Shown here: piece by piece, positions 1 to 6,852 of the stretch
How the letters are laid out: each line of letters opens with the position of its first letter
Position numbering within the stretch: the first letter of the stretch is position 1
Assembly: GCA_934771675.1 (NCBI GenBank)
Contig: CAKVMF010000038.1
Coordinates: 1-8,371, forward strand
Direction: 5' to 3'
DNA: 8,371 nucleotides
DNA from: an uncultured Clostridia bacterium
GTDB lineage: Bacteria; Bacillota; Clostridia; Christensenellales; UBA1242
The notes under the pieces: model-generated
What the model saw: the letters and a program-made list of their open reading frames with translations, nothing else
Told to the model about the DNA's origin: nothing
The model's database searches: none
Position numbers and translations under genes: made by a program

Positions 1-930
1 TTGCACGGTGGCGAAGTATTTAAAGATTCGGCCTTGATTGATGAAAATGTTATGAAAGAAATCGAAGCGCTTGTTCCACTTGGCCCACTTCATCAACCAG
101 GAAACATTGCAGGAATCAAAGCTTGTGAAGAATTGCTTCCAGGCGTTCCACAAGTTGCTGTTTTTGATACAACATTCCATGCAACAATGCCTGATTATGC
201 ATATCGTTATGCGCTTCCAAAAGATGCTTACACAAATTGGAAAGTTAGAAAGTATGGTTTCCACGGAACAAGCCACAAATACATTTCTGAAAAACTTGAA
301 GAAATCTGCGGAAAGAAAGGCAACTTTATTATTTGCCATATCGGAAATGGTGCAAGTTTGTCAGCAGTTTCAAACGGAAAATGTATTGATACCACAATGG
401 GTTACACTCCACTTGAAGGTGTTATGATGGGTTCAAGATCTGGTGATGTTGATCCTTCAGTTTGTGAAGTTATCATGAACAAAACTGGAATGAATATCAA
501 AGAAATGGTTAACTACTTAAACAAAAAGAGTGGACTTTTGGGTGTTTCTGGTGTTAGTGAAGATATGAGAGATGTTGAGGCTATTGCTTACTCTGATGAA
601 CAAAGCGAAAGAGCAGAAGATTGCAGACTTTCACTTAAAATGCACGCATACAGAGTTAAAAAATACATTGGTGCTTTCTATGCTGCACTTGGAACAGTTG
701 ATGCTATTGCATTCACAGCTGGCGTTGGTGAAAATGGTTATGAATACAGAGAATCTGTTTTGACTGGACTTGATGGTCTTGGTATTGTTCTTGACAAAGA
801 AAGAAACAAAAACTTCAAACGTGGAGAAATTAATCTTATTTCAGCTGATGATTCTAAGGTTAAAATTTACGTTATTCCAACAGATGAAGAACTCATGATT
901 GCAAAAGACACAGAAAGACTTGTAAAATAG
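1..930 (+). CDS. ackA: Acetate kinase, 5'-truncated by the window edge
   Basis: Acetate kinase interconverts acetate + ATP and acetyl phosphate + ADP in the cytoplasm. With phosphotransacetylase it gives fermenters ATP from acetyl-CoA. The frame is open from base 1. The first TTG is not a start but the leucine codon just before the HGGE motif, which lies about 90 residues into full-length enzymes of about 400 aa. The usual N-terminal CGSSS phosphate-binding motif is therefore outside the window. Visible residues, numbered from the first codon here: D56 in FDTTFH, H88 in YGFHGTSH, the HIGNGAS loop (113-119), R146 in GSRSGDVDP, AGVGENG near 240, and TDEE near 294-297. These match the known D148, H180, R241 and E384 active-site positions of the Methanosarcina enzyme; the R91 equivalent lies just outside. 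The gene ends in TAG at 928-930 with no clear terminator before the rpmF promoter. It is intact as far as seen. Confidence 0.96.
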   Translation: MHGGEVFKDSALIDENVMKEIEALVPLGPLHQPGNIAGIKACEELLPGVPQVAVFDTTFHATMPDYAYRYALPKDAYTNWKVRKYGFHGTSHKYISEKLEEICGKKGNFIICHIGNGASLSAVSNGKCIDTTMGYTPLEGVMMGSRSGDVDPSVCEVIMNKTGMNIKEMVNYLNKKSGLLGVSGVSEDMRDVEAIAYSDEQSERAEDCRLSLKMHAYRVKKYIGAFYAALGTVDAIAFTAGVGENGYEYRESVLTGLDGLGIVLDKERNKNFKRGEINLISADDSKVKIYVIPTDEELMIAKDTERLVK

Positions 931-953
931 AAAATCAATTTTAAAAAATATAA

Positions 954-982
954 TTGACAAACATACAAAGTTGTTGTATTAT
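954..982 (+). promoter_or_regulatory. Sigma-A-type promoter for rpmF
   Basis: TTGACA at 954-959 and TATTAT at 977-982 are separated by exactly 17 bp. The -35 box is a perfect match and the -10 box differs from TATAAT at one position. Transcription would start near 989, giving rpmF a leader of about 80 nt. The promoter starts 24 bp after the ackA stop, so rpmF can be expressed independently of ackA. The exact start site is inferred. Confidence 0.8.
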
Positions 983-994
983 TATGTTGCTTTG

Positions 995-1061
995 TTAGTA
1001 AGGTGCTTTATTGGTGCCTTCTGAGTGAAATATTGTAACGCTTTGTTACTTAAATAGGAGG
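995..1061 (+). promoter_or_regulatory. Structured 5' leader of rpmF with two hairpins
   Basis: The leader can fold into two hairpins. In the first, AAGGTGC (1000-1006) pairs with GTGCCTT (1014-1020), including two G-U pairs, around a 7-nt loop. TTAG (995-998) with CTGA (1021-1024) extends it across a bulged U999. In the second, GTAAC (1035-1039) pairs with GTTAC (1045-1049) around GCTTT. The ribosome binding site AGGAGG (1056-1061) follows. The 3' arm of the first hairpin contains CCTTCT (1017-1022), which could alternatively pair with AGGAGG. The sequence GCTTTGTTA occurs twice, at 989-997 and 1040-1048. I do not recognise this as a known riboswitch or named r-protein leader, and a regulatory role is inference. 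Confidence 0.4.
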
Positions 1062-1069
1062 AAAATATA

Positions 1070-1261
1070 ATGGCAGTTCCAAAGAGAAAAACATCCAAAG
1101 CTAAAGGCAGAAGCAGAATTGCTAACTGGAAAACAACAGCCCCAACACTTGTTGAGTGCCCACAATGTCATGAACTTAAACGTGCTCATGCTGTATGTGA
1201 TAACTGTGGTTATTATGATGGCGAAAAAAAAGTTAGTGTTAAAGCCGACAAGAAAAATTAA
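1070..1261 (+). CDS. rpmF: 50S ribosomal protein L32, zinc-binding form
   Basis: L32 is a small protein of the large ribosomal subunit, located near the peptidyl transferase region. The 63-aa product has the standard N-terminus MAVPKRKTSKAKGR, a basic tail that runs into rRNA. It also has a Cys4 zinc ribbon: C30 and C33 (CPQC), then C43 and C46 (CDNC). This is the zinc-containing version; some bacteria carry a cysteine-free paralogue used under zinc limitation. The start is fixed by the conserved MAVPK and by AGGAGG at 1056-1061, eight bases upstream. In many bacteria a DUF177 (yceD) gene comes just before rpmF, but here the 139 bp between ackA and rpmF holds only a promoter and leader. A terminator follows directly, so rpmF appears monocistronic. 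Confidence 0.97.
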   Translation: MAVPKRKTSKAKGRSRIANWKTTAPTLVECPQCHELKRAHAVCDNCGYYDGEKKVSVKADKKN

Positions 1262-1263
1262 TT

Positions 1264-1290
1264 AAATTGGGTCTAGCACCCAATTTTTTT
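1264..1290 (+). terminator. Rho-independent terminator of rpmF
   Basis: A perfect 9-bp stem, AAATTGGGT (1264-1272) with ACCCAATTT (1278-1286), encloses the loop CTAGC and runs into a T tract ending at 1290. It begins three bases after the rpmF stop. Confidence 0.92.
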
Positions 1291-1374
1291 ATGCCAAAAA
1301 TTTATAAAGCCACAAAATTTTAATAGTGAGAACTTTATTTTGTTTACTCAAATTAAACTTTGGTGTTGTTTTTG

Positions 1375-1404
1375 CGTTTGAAGATATTCAAACGTTCTTT
1401 TTTT
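1375..1404 (+). terminator. Second terminator-like hairpin, upstream of plsX
   Basis: A perfect 8-bp stem, CGTTTGAA (1375-1382) with TTCAAACG (1387-1394), has the tetraloop GATA and is followed by TTCTTTTTTT (1395-1404). This is a textbook + strand intrinsic terminator, yet no gene lies between it and the rpmF terminator 85 bp upstream. It also sits before the plsX promoter. It may be a backup terminator, the 3' end of a short untranslated RNA, or an attenuator for read-through. There is no matching T tract for the minus strand. Confidence 0.75.
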
Positions 1405-1415
1405 GCTCAAATCAA

Positions 1416-1444
1416 TTGAAATTATAATAAAAATCATATATAAT
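1416..1444 (+). promoter_or_regulatory. Sigma-A-type promoter for plsX-rnc-smc
   Basis: TTGAAA at 1416-1421 and a perfect TATAAT at 1439-1444 are separated by exactly 17 bp. Transcription would begin near 1451, leaving a leader of about 22 nt that carries AGGAG (1460-1464) eight bases before the plsX ATG. ATCAT (1433-1437) and ATGAT (1443-1447) form a short inverted repeat across the -10 box, but at 5 bp in AT-rich DNA this may be chance. No FapR-type operator (TTAGTACC dyad) is seen. Confidence 0.8.
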
Positions 1445-1472
1445 GATATTGTTTAAAATAGGAGCATAATCT

Positions 1473-2492
1473 ATGAAAATTGTTATTGATGCATTTGGTG
1501 GCGACTATTCACCAGAAGAAATTGTTAAAGGTGCGGTTACTGCTGTAAATTTGATTGATGAAGTTGAAATTATCTTGACTGGTGACAAGGAAAGAATTGA
1601 CTCTTTGCTTGATGAGATTGGTTACAGGGGAAATAGAATTGAAGTTGTTCATGCACCTGAAGTTATTTCTAACAACGAATCTCCAACAATGGCGATAAGA
1701 CGCAAAACTGAAAGCTCGCTTGTTAAAGCACTCACAATTTTGAAAGAAAGAGATGATGTTATCGGTATGGTTAGTGCTGGTAGCACAGGTGCTGTTCTTG
1801 CTGGTGGACTTTTTGTTGTTGGAAGAATGGCTGGGGTAAAAAGACCAGCTCTTTCACCATTCCTTCCAAATGTTAAAGGTGGGAAGACTCTTTTGATAGA
1901 TTGCGGTGCAAACGTTGATTGCAAACCAGAATATTTGCAACAATTTGCAATTATGGGTTCAATTTATGTTAAGGCTATGCTTGGCATCGAACATCCACGA
2001 GTTGGTTTGATTTCAAATGGTGTTGAGGATCATAAAGGCAACGAACAAATCCATCAAACTTTTGAACTTTTGAAAGACACAAAAGATATCAATTTTGTTG
2101 GAAACATGGAAGCAAGAGAATTGCTTTCAGGTGACTTTGATGTTCTTGTTGCTGATGGGTTTACTGGAAATGTTGCAATGAAATCTGCTGAAGGCACAAT
2201 GAATGCCTTTATGACACTGTTAAAGCAACAAATTAACACAAATGGTTTGGGAACAAAACTTGGTGCACTTTTGATGAAGAAAACTTTCAAAAATCTCGGG
2301 CAACAAATGAATTATACTGATGTTGGTGGGTCTCCATTTTTGGGACTTAACAAAATTTTGATAAAATCTCATGGTTCAAGCAAAGCAAAAACTATATATT
2401 CATGTGTATTGCAAATTCTTGATATTTATAAATCAAATTATATTGAGAAAATGAGAGAAGGTATAAAAAATTCTAGTATTTCAGAGGAATAA
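1473..2492 (+). CDS. plsX: Phosphate acyltransferase PlsX
   Basis: PlsX converts acyl-ACP and phosphate to acyl-phosphate and ACP. PlsY then uses the acyl-phosphate to acylate glycerol-3-phosphate, the entry to phospholipid synthesis in Gram-positive bacteria. PlsX is a peripheral protein at the inner face of the membrane. At 339 aa it has the normal family length. Family motifs in order: IDAFGGDYSP at the N-terminus (usually DAMGGD), SAGSTGA (101-107), RPALSPFLPN, the IDCGAN segment, a KGNE motif, ADGFTGN (227-233), and GGSPFLG (285-291) followed by HGSS. The start is supported by AGGAG and by the conserved N-terminus. It heads a compact run in which rnc starts one base after the plsX stop. 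The usual fabD, fabG and acpP neighbours between plsX and rnc, and fapR upstream, are missing. PlsX still needs acyl-ACP, so acpP should lie elsewhere in the genome. Confidence 0.96.
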   Translation: MKIVIDAFGGDYSPEEIVKGAVTAVNLIDEVEIILTGDKERIDSLLDEIGYRGNRIEVVHAPEVISNNESPTMAIRRKTESSLVKALTILKERDDVIGMVSAGSTGAVLAGGLFVVGRMAGVKRPALSPFLPNVKGGKTLLIDCGANVDCKPEYLQQFAIMGSIYVKAMLGIEHPRVGLISNGVEDHKGNEQIHQTFELLKDTKDINFVGNMEARELLSGDFDVLVADGFTGNVAMKSAEGTMNAFMTLLKQQINTNGLGTKLGALLMKKTFKNLGQQMNYTDVGGSPFLGLNKILIKSHGSSKAKTIYSCVLQILDIYKSNYIEKMREGIKNSSISEE

Positions 2493-2493
2493 T

Positions 2494-3162
2494 ATGAAAA
2501 ATTCTATGGGCCTTGACGAAGTTGAAAAAATATTAGATTATAAATTCAAAAATCAAAAACTTTTGCTTACAGCTCTCACTCATTCAAGTTATTCAAACGA
2601 GCATAAAGTTGAATCAAATGAAAGACTTGAGTTTTTGGGAGATGCGGTTATTGAACTTATCATCACTGAAAAATTATTTTTTGACTTTAAAGGGAAAGAA
2701 GGGGATCTGTCAAAAATCCGTTCAAATATAGTTAGTGAAAAACCACTTGCTGAAGCAATTGACCAATTGGGTCTTGAAAAATATTTACTCAAAGGTGTGG
2801 GCGAAAGCAAAAACACAACCCATTCACTTGCAATCAAATGCGATATGTTTGAAGCAATTTGTGGGGCAATTTTTGTTGATAGCGGCATAGATGCGGTTGA
2901 AAAATTTTTCATAAAAGCTGTTGGTGCAAGAATTGAAGATTTCAAAAAACATGGTTATGAAGATGACCCAAAAACAAAGTTGCAAGAACTTTTGAAACAG
3001 GCAAAGATTGTGTATAGCACAACAAAGTCAGGCGAAGATCATTGTCCGGTTTACAAAACATCTGTGTTTGTTAATGACAAAAAGATGGGAACTGGCATGG
3101 GTTCAAACAAAAGAACGGCTGAGGAAAACGCCGCAAGAATTGCAATAAACAATATAAAATAA
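2494..3162 (+). CDS. rnc: Ribonuclease III
   Basis: RNase III cuts double-stranded RNA, including the rRNA precursor and structured mRNAs, as a cytoplasmic Mg2+-dependent homodimer. The 222-aa product has the usual two-domain form. The catalytic domain (about 7-150) carries the signature NERLEFLGDAV with E43, E46 and D50, plus D117 and E120 in CDMFEA. These correspond to E. coli E38, E41, D45, D114 and E117, so all acidic metal-binding residues are present. The double-stranded RNA-binding domain (about 157-222) begins DPKTKLQELL and ends with the KRTAEENAA helix. AGAGGA (2483-2488), five bases upstream, supports the ATG at 2494; an internal ATG at codon 5 is a possible alternative. Only one base separates it from plsX and 14 bp from smc, so the three are almost certainly co-transcribed. 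The rnc-smc-ftsY order is a common Firmicutes arrangement. Confidence 0.97.
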   Translation: MKNSMGLDEVEKILDYKFKNQKLLLTALTHSSYSNEHKVESNERLEFLGDAVIELIITEKLFFDFKGKEGDLSKIRSNIVSEKPLAEAIDQLGLEKYLLKGVGESKNTTHSLAIKCDMFEAICGAIFVDSGIDAVEKFFIKAVGARIEDFKKHGYEDDPKTKLQELLKQAKIVYSTTKSGEDHCPVYKTSVFVNDKKMGTGMGSNKRTAEENAARIAINNIK

Positions 3163-3176
3163 ATTAGGAAACACTT

Positions 3177-6100
3177 ATGAATTTTGATAAAATTGACATT
3201 TATGGTTTTAAATCATTTGCAGATAAAGTTGAAATTAAGTTTGAACCTGGAATAACAGCAATTGTTGGACCAAACGGTTGCGGAAAAAGTAACGTTGCGG
3301 ATTCAATTCGTTTTGTTATGGGTGAATCTAGCGCAAAATCTATGCGTGGCTCATCAATGATGGATGTTATTTTTAATGGAACTGAAAAAAGAAAAGCTCA
3401 ATCATATTGCGAAGTATCGTTACATTTTGATAACCATAACAGGATTTTTAACCTTGACTATGATGAAGTTATTTTAACAAGAAAACTTTACAAAAGCGGT
3501 GAAAGTGAATACTTGATAAACAAAAACACTTGCCGCAAAAAAGATATTGTTGATGCGTTCCGTGATATTGGCCTTGGAAAAGAAAGCTATTGCGTTATTG
3601 GACAAGGTAAAATTGATAGCATTCTTTCAGCAAAACCTGAAGATAGGCGTAACGTTTTTGAAGAGTCTGCTGGTATTTCTAAATTTAAGGAAGAAAAGAA
3701 TCAGTCAGTTAACAAACTTGATCGTGTAAATGAAAACTTGGTTCGTATCAATGATATTATTGCTGAACTTGAAAAACAACTTGGACCACTTAAATCACAA
3801 GCTGAAAATGCTAAAATTTTCTTGGATTTGTCAAATAGACTCAAAGACCTTGAAATTAACATTTATGTTTATGGTTATGATAATTCAAGCAAACAAAAAG
3901 AGAAAATTTTTGAAAATATCAGAGCTATTGATGAAGAACTTGCATTGAAACAAGCCGATTTTGAAAAAGCTTTAAAAGAATATGAAAATAGTCAAAATCA
4001 AATAGCAGAATTTGATGAATCAATCAATGCTCTTCGTGATGAACTTTTAAATCTCACTGTTGCGTTGGAAAAACAAAATGGTGAAGTTAAACTTTATAAT
4101 GAAAAGATTTCTATTTTGAAAGAGCAAAATGAAAAGTTGCTTGGACAAATTGACCAAGGCAAATTCCTTATTGAAAACAGTAAGATTTCCGAAGAAAAAC
4201 TTAAAAATGACAAACTCAATATTGAAAATTCAATCAAAGAAATTGAGCTTGAACAAAAAACTTTGGAAAGCAATTATTCTTTAACTTTGGAAAAATTGAA
4301 ACTTGGTGAAGCTGATGCTGAAACTTTTGATAGCAATTTGATTTCGACACTTGAACAAGTTGGTGACATCAAATCAAATCTTTTGAAATATCAAACCGAA
4401 CTTGAATCTTTAAAAACTCGTCAGGCAGAACTTTTAAAACAAGGTGAAAGTTTAAAACAAGAAGATAAAGATCTTGAAGATAAAATTTCATCTGCTGAAA
4501 GTGAAATTGAAAGGATTGAAGGGAAGATTGAAAAGTGCCAAGATGAAAAGAAACAAATTCTTTCAAAAATCAATGATTATAATGAACAGTTTAATGAAAT
4601 TAGTGAACAAATTGATGCAAAAAAAGCAGAGTTTCACACTGATTCAAGTAAGTATAACGTGCTTCTTGAGATGAAGGAATACAATGAAGGCTTTGCGATA
4701 AGTGTAAAACGACTTTTGGAACAAGCACATGATGGGACAAGTGTTGGCGGAAAAGTTATTGGCGTTGTTGCATCACTTATGAAAGTTCCTTCAAAATATG
4801 AAGTTGCAATTGAAATGGCGCTTGGTGCAAGTGTTCAAAATATCGTTACAAAAAATGAAGAAGATGCAAAAGACCTTATTGCATATTTGAAAAACAATAA
4901 ATTTGGAAGAGTTACTTTCTTGCCAATCACTGGTGTTAAAGAAAGATTCATTCCAAGTTCAATTGAATCAAAAATGAATATGCGTGGTGTTTGCGGAATT
5001 GCAAGTGAACTTATTGAATTTGATCCAAAATATCAAAAGGTTTTTGGAAGTTTGCTTGGAAGCACTGTTATTATTGATAATATTGACAATGCCGTTGCTT
5101 TTTCAAGGGCTACTGGTTACATGGTTAAGATTGTAACACTTGATGGTGATGTTATTAGCCCACAAGGTTCAATGACTGGCGGTAGCAGAAAAGATACAGG
5201 TGTTGGACTTCTTGGAAGAGATAGAGAAATTGAAACTTTGAAAAACAAGCTTGTTGTTTTGAAAAATGATATTGAAAAACTAACTATGACAAGCGAACAA
5301 ATTCGCAGTGATAGTTCAAAACAATCAGATTTGCTCAATGTTAAAATTGATGAAATCCATATGCTTGAAATGGATAAGGCAAAACAAGAAGAGTTTATTG
5401 ATTCAGCTGAATCACAACTTGATGAAATTCAGGAAAGTCTAAACGATCATGAAATTACTTTTGCTGCAACCGTTGACAAACTTGATTTTGTTGAAAAAGA
5501 AATTGAAAGAATTTCAAAAGAGCAAGAACTTGTTGATAGCAAGAAATCTGAAGCAAGTGTTAGCAAAAAACAGGCAAGTGACAACTTTGGAAAACTCAGA
5601 AATCAAAGAGATGAAATTTTTGAAAACTTGAGTGAAGTTAAAATTAAACTTGAAAACCAAAAAAATGCGCTTGTTAATGTTGATCAAGAACTCGAAAGAC
5701 TTTTGATTACTATTGCTCAAACAGAATATAAAACAAAAGAAAACTTGCTTGAAGTTCAAAAGAACAATCAAGAGATTGAAAATTATAATCAAAATATAAA
5801 TGATATTATTTCAAACAATGCCTTTTCATCAAGTTCAAAGAAAGTTGATTTGGTAAAACAAAAAATCTCTGAAGTTACTGAGCAAAAGAAATCTTGTCAA
5901 GAACAAATGAATAAAGCGGACGGAAACAAGATGTTGCTTGCTGGTGAAATTCAAAGAGCTAGTGACAAAAAGTCAAAAGAAGAAGCTCAAATTGTTAAGA
6001 TTGATACCGATCTTGAAAATATGCAAAACAGGGTTTGGGAAGAATATCAAATGACTTACGCTGATGCAAAAAATCTTGCTGCTGAAAACTTTGATATTAA

Positions 6101-6767
6101 AGCCGGAAATGAAGAATGTGCAGATATCAAGAAAAAGATTCAACGTCTTGGAAATGTTAACCTTGCAGCTATTGAAGATATAAAAACAATCTCTGAAAGA
6201 TATGATGATCTTGTTCGTCAAAGAGATGACCTTGTTAAAGCTCAAGACGATCTTAGAACAATTATCAAAGATTTAACAACAAAAATGGAAGATAAGTTCA
6301 AAACACAATTTGAACAGATCAGAAGTAACTTTGGAGTTATATTTAAAGAACTATTTGGTGGTGGTAGAGCAGATATCACACTTGAAGATGAAAGCAATGT
6401 TTTGGAATGTGGCATCAATATTATTGCAGAGCCACCTGGCAAAAAACTTCAAAACATCACTCTGCTTTCAGGTGGTGAAAAAGCGCTTACAGCGGTTGCA
6501 ATATTGTTTTCAATATTAAAACTTCGTCCAATGCCATTCTGTGTTTTGGATGAAATTGAAGCAGCTCTTGATGATGCAAACGTTGAACGTTATGCAAAAT
6601 ATTTGCACCGTTACAGCCAAGATACACAGTTTATTGTTATCACTCACAGAAAACCAACAATGGAACTTGCGGATGCACTTTATGGTGTTACAATGGAGGA
6701 AAAAGGTGTTTCAAAAGTTGTTTCTGTTAAACTTTCAGATGCTATTAAGATTGATAATGGAAACTAA
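3177..6767 (+). CDS. smc: Chromosome partition/condensation ATPase SMC
   Basis: SMC dimers with ScpA and ScpB form the bacterial condensin that compacts and resolves replicated chromosomes. The 1196-aa product has normal length and all parts in order. The N-terminal ATPase half contains Walker A GPNGCGKS (31-38), R57 in SMRGSSM (the arginine finger position in B. subtilis) and the Q-loop Q143. A long coiled coil (about 165-505) follows, rich in E, K, Q, N and L. The hinge (about 523-670) ends in SPQGSMTGGS with its conserved glycines. A return coiled coil (about 680-1050) includes the GNVNLAAIED segment near 992. The C-terminal ATPase half has LSGGEK (1097-1102), Walker B CVLDEIEAALDDANV (D1125, E1126) and H1157 in ITHRK. 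AGGAA at 3166-3170 serves the ATG at 3177. ScpA and ScpB are not in the window. No terminator is visible downstream. Confidence 0.98.
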   Translation: MNFDKIDIYGFKSFADKVEIKFEPGITAIVGPNGCGKSNVADSIRFVMGESSAKSMRGSSMMDVIFNGTEKRKAQSYCEVSLHFDNHNRIFNLDYDEVILTRKLYKSGESEYLINKNTCRKKDIVDAFRDIGLGKESYCVIGQGKIDSILSAKPEDRRNVFEESAGISKFKEEKNQSVNKLDRVNENLVRINDIIAELEKQLGPLKSQAENAKIFLDLSNRLKDLEINIYVYGYDNSSKQKEKIFENIRAIDEELALKQADFEKALKEYENSQNQIAEFDESINALRDELLNLTVALEKQNGEVKLYNEKISILKEQNEKLLGQIDQGKFLIENSKISEEKLKNDKLNIENSIKEIELEQKTLESNYSLTLEKLKLGEADAETFDSNLISTLEQVGDIKSNLLKYQTELESLKTRQAELLKQGESLKQEDKDLEDKISSAESEIERIEGKIEKCQDEKKQILSKINDYNEQFNEISEQIDAKKAEFHTDSSKYNVLLEMKEYNEGFAISVKRLLEQAHDGTSVGGKVIGVVASLMKVPSKYEVAIEMALGASVQNIVTKNEEDAKDLIAYLKNNKFGRVTFLPITGVKERFIPSSIESKMNMRGVCGIASELIEFDPKYQKVFGSLLGSTVIIDNIDNAVAFSRATGYMVKIVTLDGDVISPQGSMTGGSRKDTGVGLLGRDREIETLKNKLVVLKNDIEKLTMTSEQIRSDSSKQSDLLNVKIDEIHMLEMDKAKQEEFIDSAESQLDEIQESLNDHEITFAATVDKLDFVEKEIERISKEQELVDSKKSEASVSKKQASDNFGKLRNQRDEIFENLSEVKIKLENQKNALVNVDQELERLLITIAQTEYKTKENLLEVQKNNQEIENYNQNINDIISNNAFSSSSKKVDLVKQKISEVTEQKKSCQEQMNKADGNKMLLAGEIQRASDKKSKEEAQIVKIDTDLENMQNRVWEEYQMTYADAKNLAAENFDIKAGNEECADIKKKIQRLGNVNLAAIEDIKTISERYDDLVRQRDDLVKAQDDLRTIIKDLTTKMEDKFKTQFEQIRSNFGVIFKELFGGGRADITLEDESNVLECGINIIAEPPGKKLQNITLLSGGEKALTAVAILFSILKLRPMPFCVLDEIEAALDDANVERYAKYLHRYSQDTQFIVITHRKPTMELADALYGVTMEEKGVSKVVSVKLSDAIKIDNGN

Positions 6768-6773
6768 AAAATC

Positions 6774-6833
6774 GCAAAAATTATTAATTTTAACTAAAAT
6801 TTAGTATATTTTTGCTAGTTTTAACAAAAATTT
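6774..6833 (+). repeat. AT-rich direct and inverted repeats between smc and ftsY
   Basis: The 85-bp gap between smc and ftsY holds overlapping repeats. A 15-bp direct repeat with one mismatch, TTTTAACTAAAATTT (6788-6802) and TTTTAACAAAAATTT (6819-6833), is offset by 31 bp, close to three helical turns. An 8-bp inverted repeat, GCAAAAAT (6774-6781) and ATTTTTGC (6808-6815), spans the first copy. ACTAAA/TTTAGT (6793-6805) is a small dyad inside it. I see no convincing promoter pair or terminator here. Because the sequence is almost only A and T, some of this similarity could be chance. Confidence 0.45.
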
Positions 6834-6852
6834 TGCAATAAATGGAGATAAT

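Noticed and set aside
1..3. TTG at the first base as a start codon for ackA
   Set aside because: It is the leucine codon preceding HGGE, a motif about 90 residues inside acetate kinase. The gene is truncated by the window, not a short 309-aa form.
984..998. Tiny upstream frame ATG TTG CTT TGT TAG before rpmF as a leader peptide
   Set aside because: Its ATG lies upstream of the predicted transcription start near 989 and it has no ribosome binding site.
1321..1345. FapR-type operator upstream of plsX (TTAATAGTGAGAACTTTATT)
   Set aside because: It only loosely resembles the TTAGTACC dyad and lacks its symmetry. It also lies upstream of the terminator and about 75 bp before the plsX -35 box.
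1412..1419. TCAATTGA palindrome overlapping the plsX -35 box as an operator
   Set aside because: An 8-bp A/T-rich palindrome is expected by chance at this composition, and there is no extended symmetry.
1649..1924. Minus-strand open frame of 91 codons inside plsX
   Set aside because: It lies entirely within a firmly identified gene, has no ribosome binding site or family resemblance, and its composition is that of an antisense shadow.
3680..6200. Repetitive-looking GAA/AAA/CTT-rich sequence as a DNA repeat array
   Set aside because: The periodicity comes from coding the heptad pattern of SMC coiled coils with A/T-ending codons; there is no true tandem unit.
5117..6442. Several minus-strand open frames of 66-92 codons and plus-strand offset frames inside smc
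   Set aside because: They are shadows of the SMC hinge, coiled coil and ATPase coding sequence, with low-complexity products rich in F, S, I and L and no start signals.
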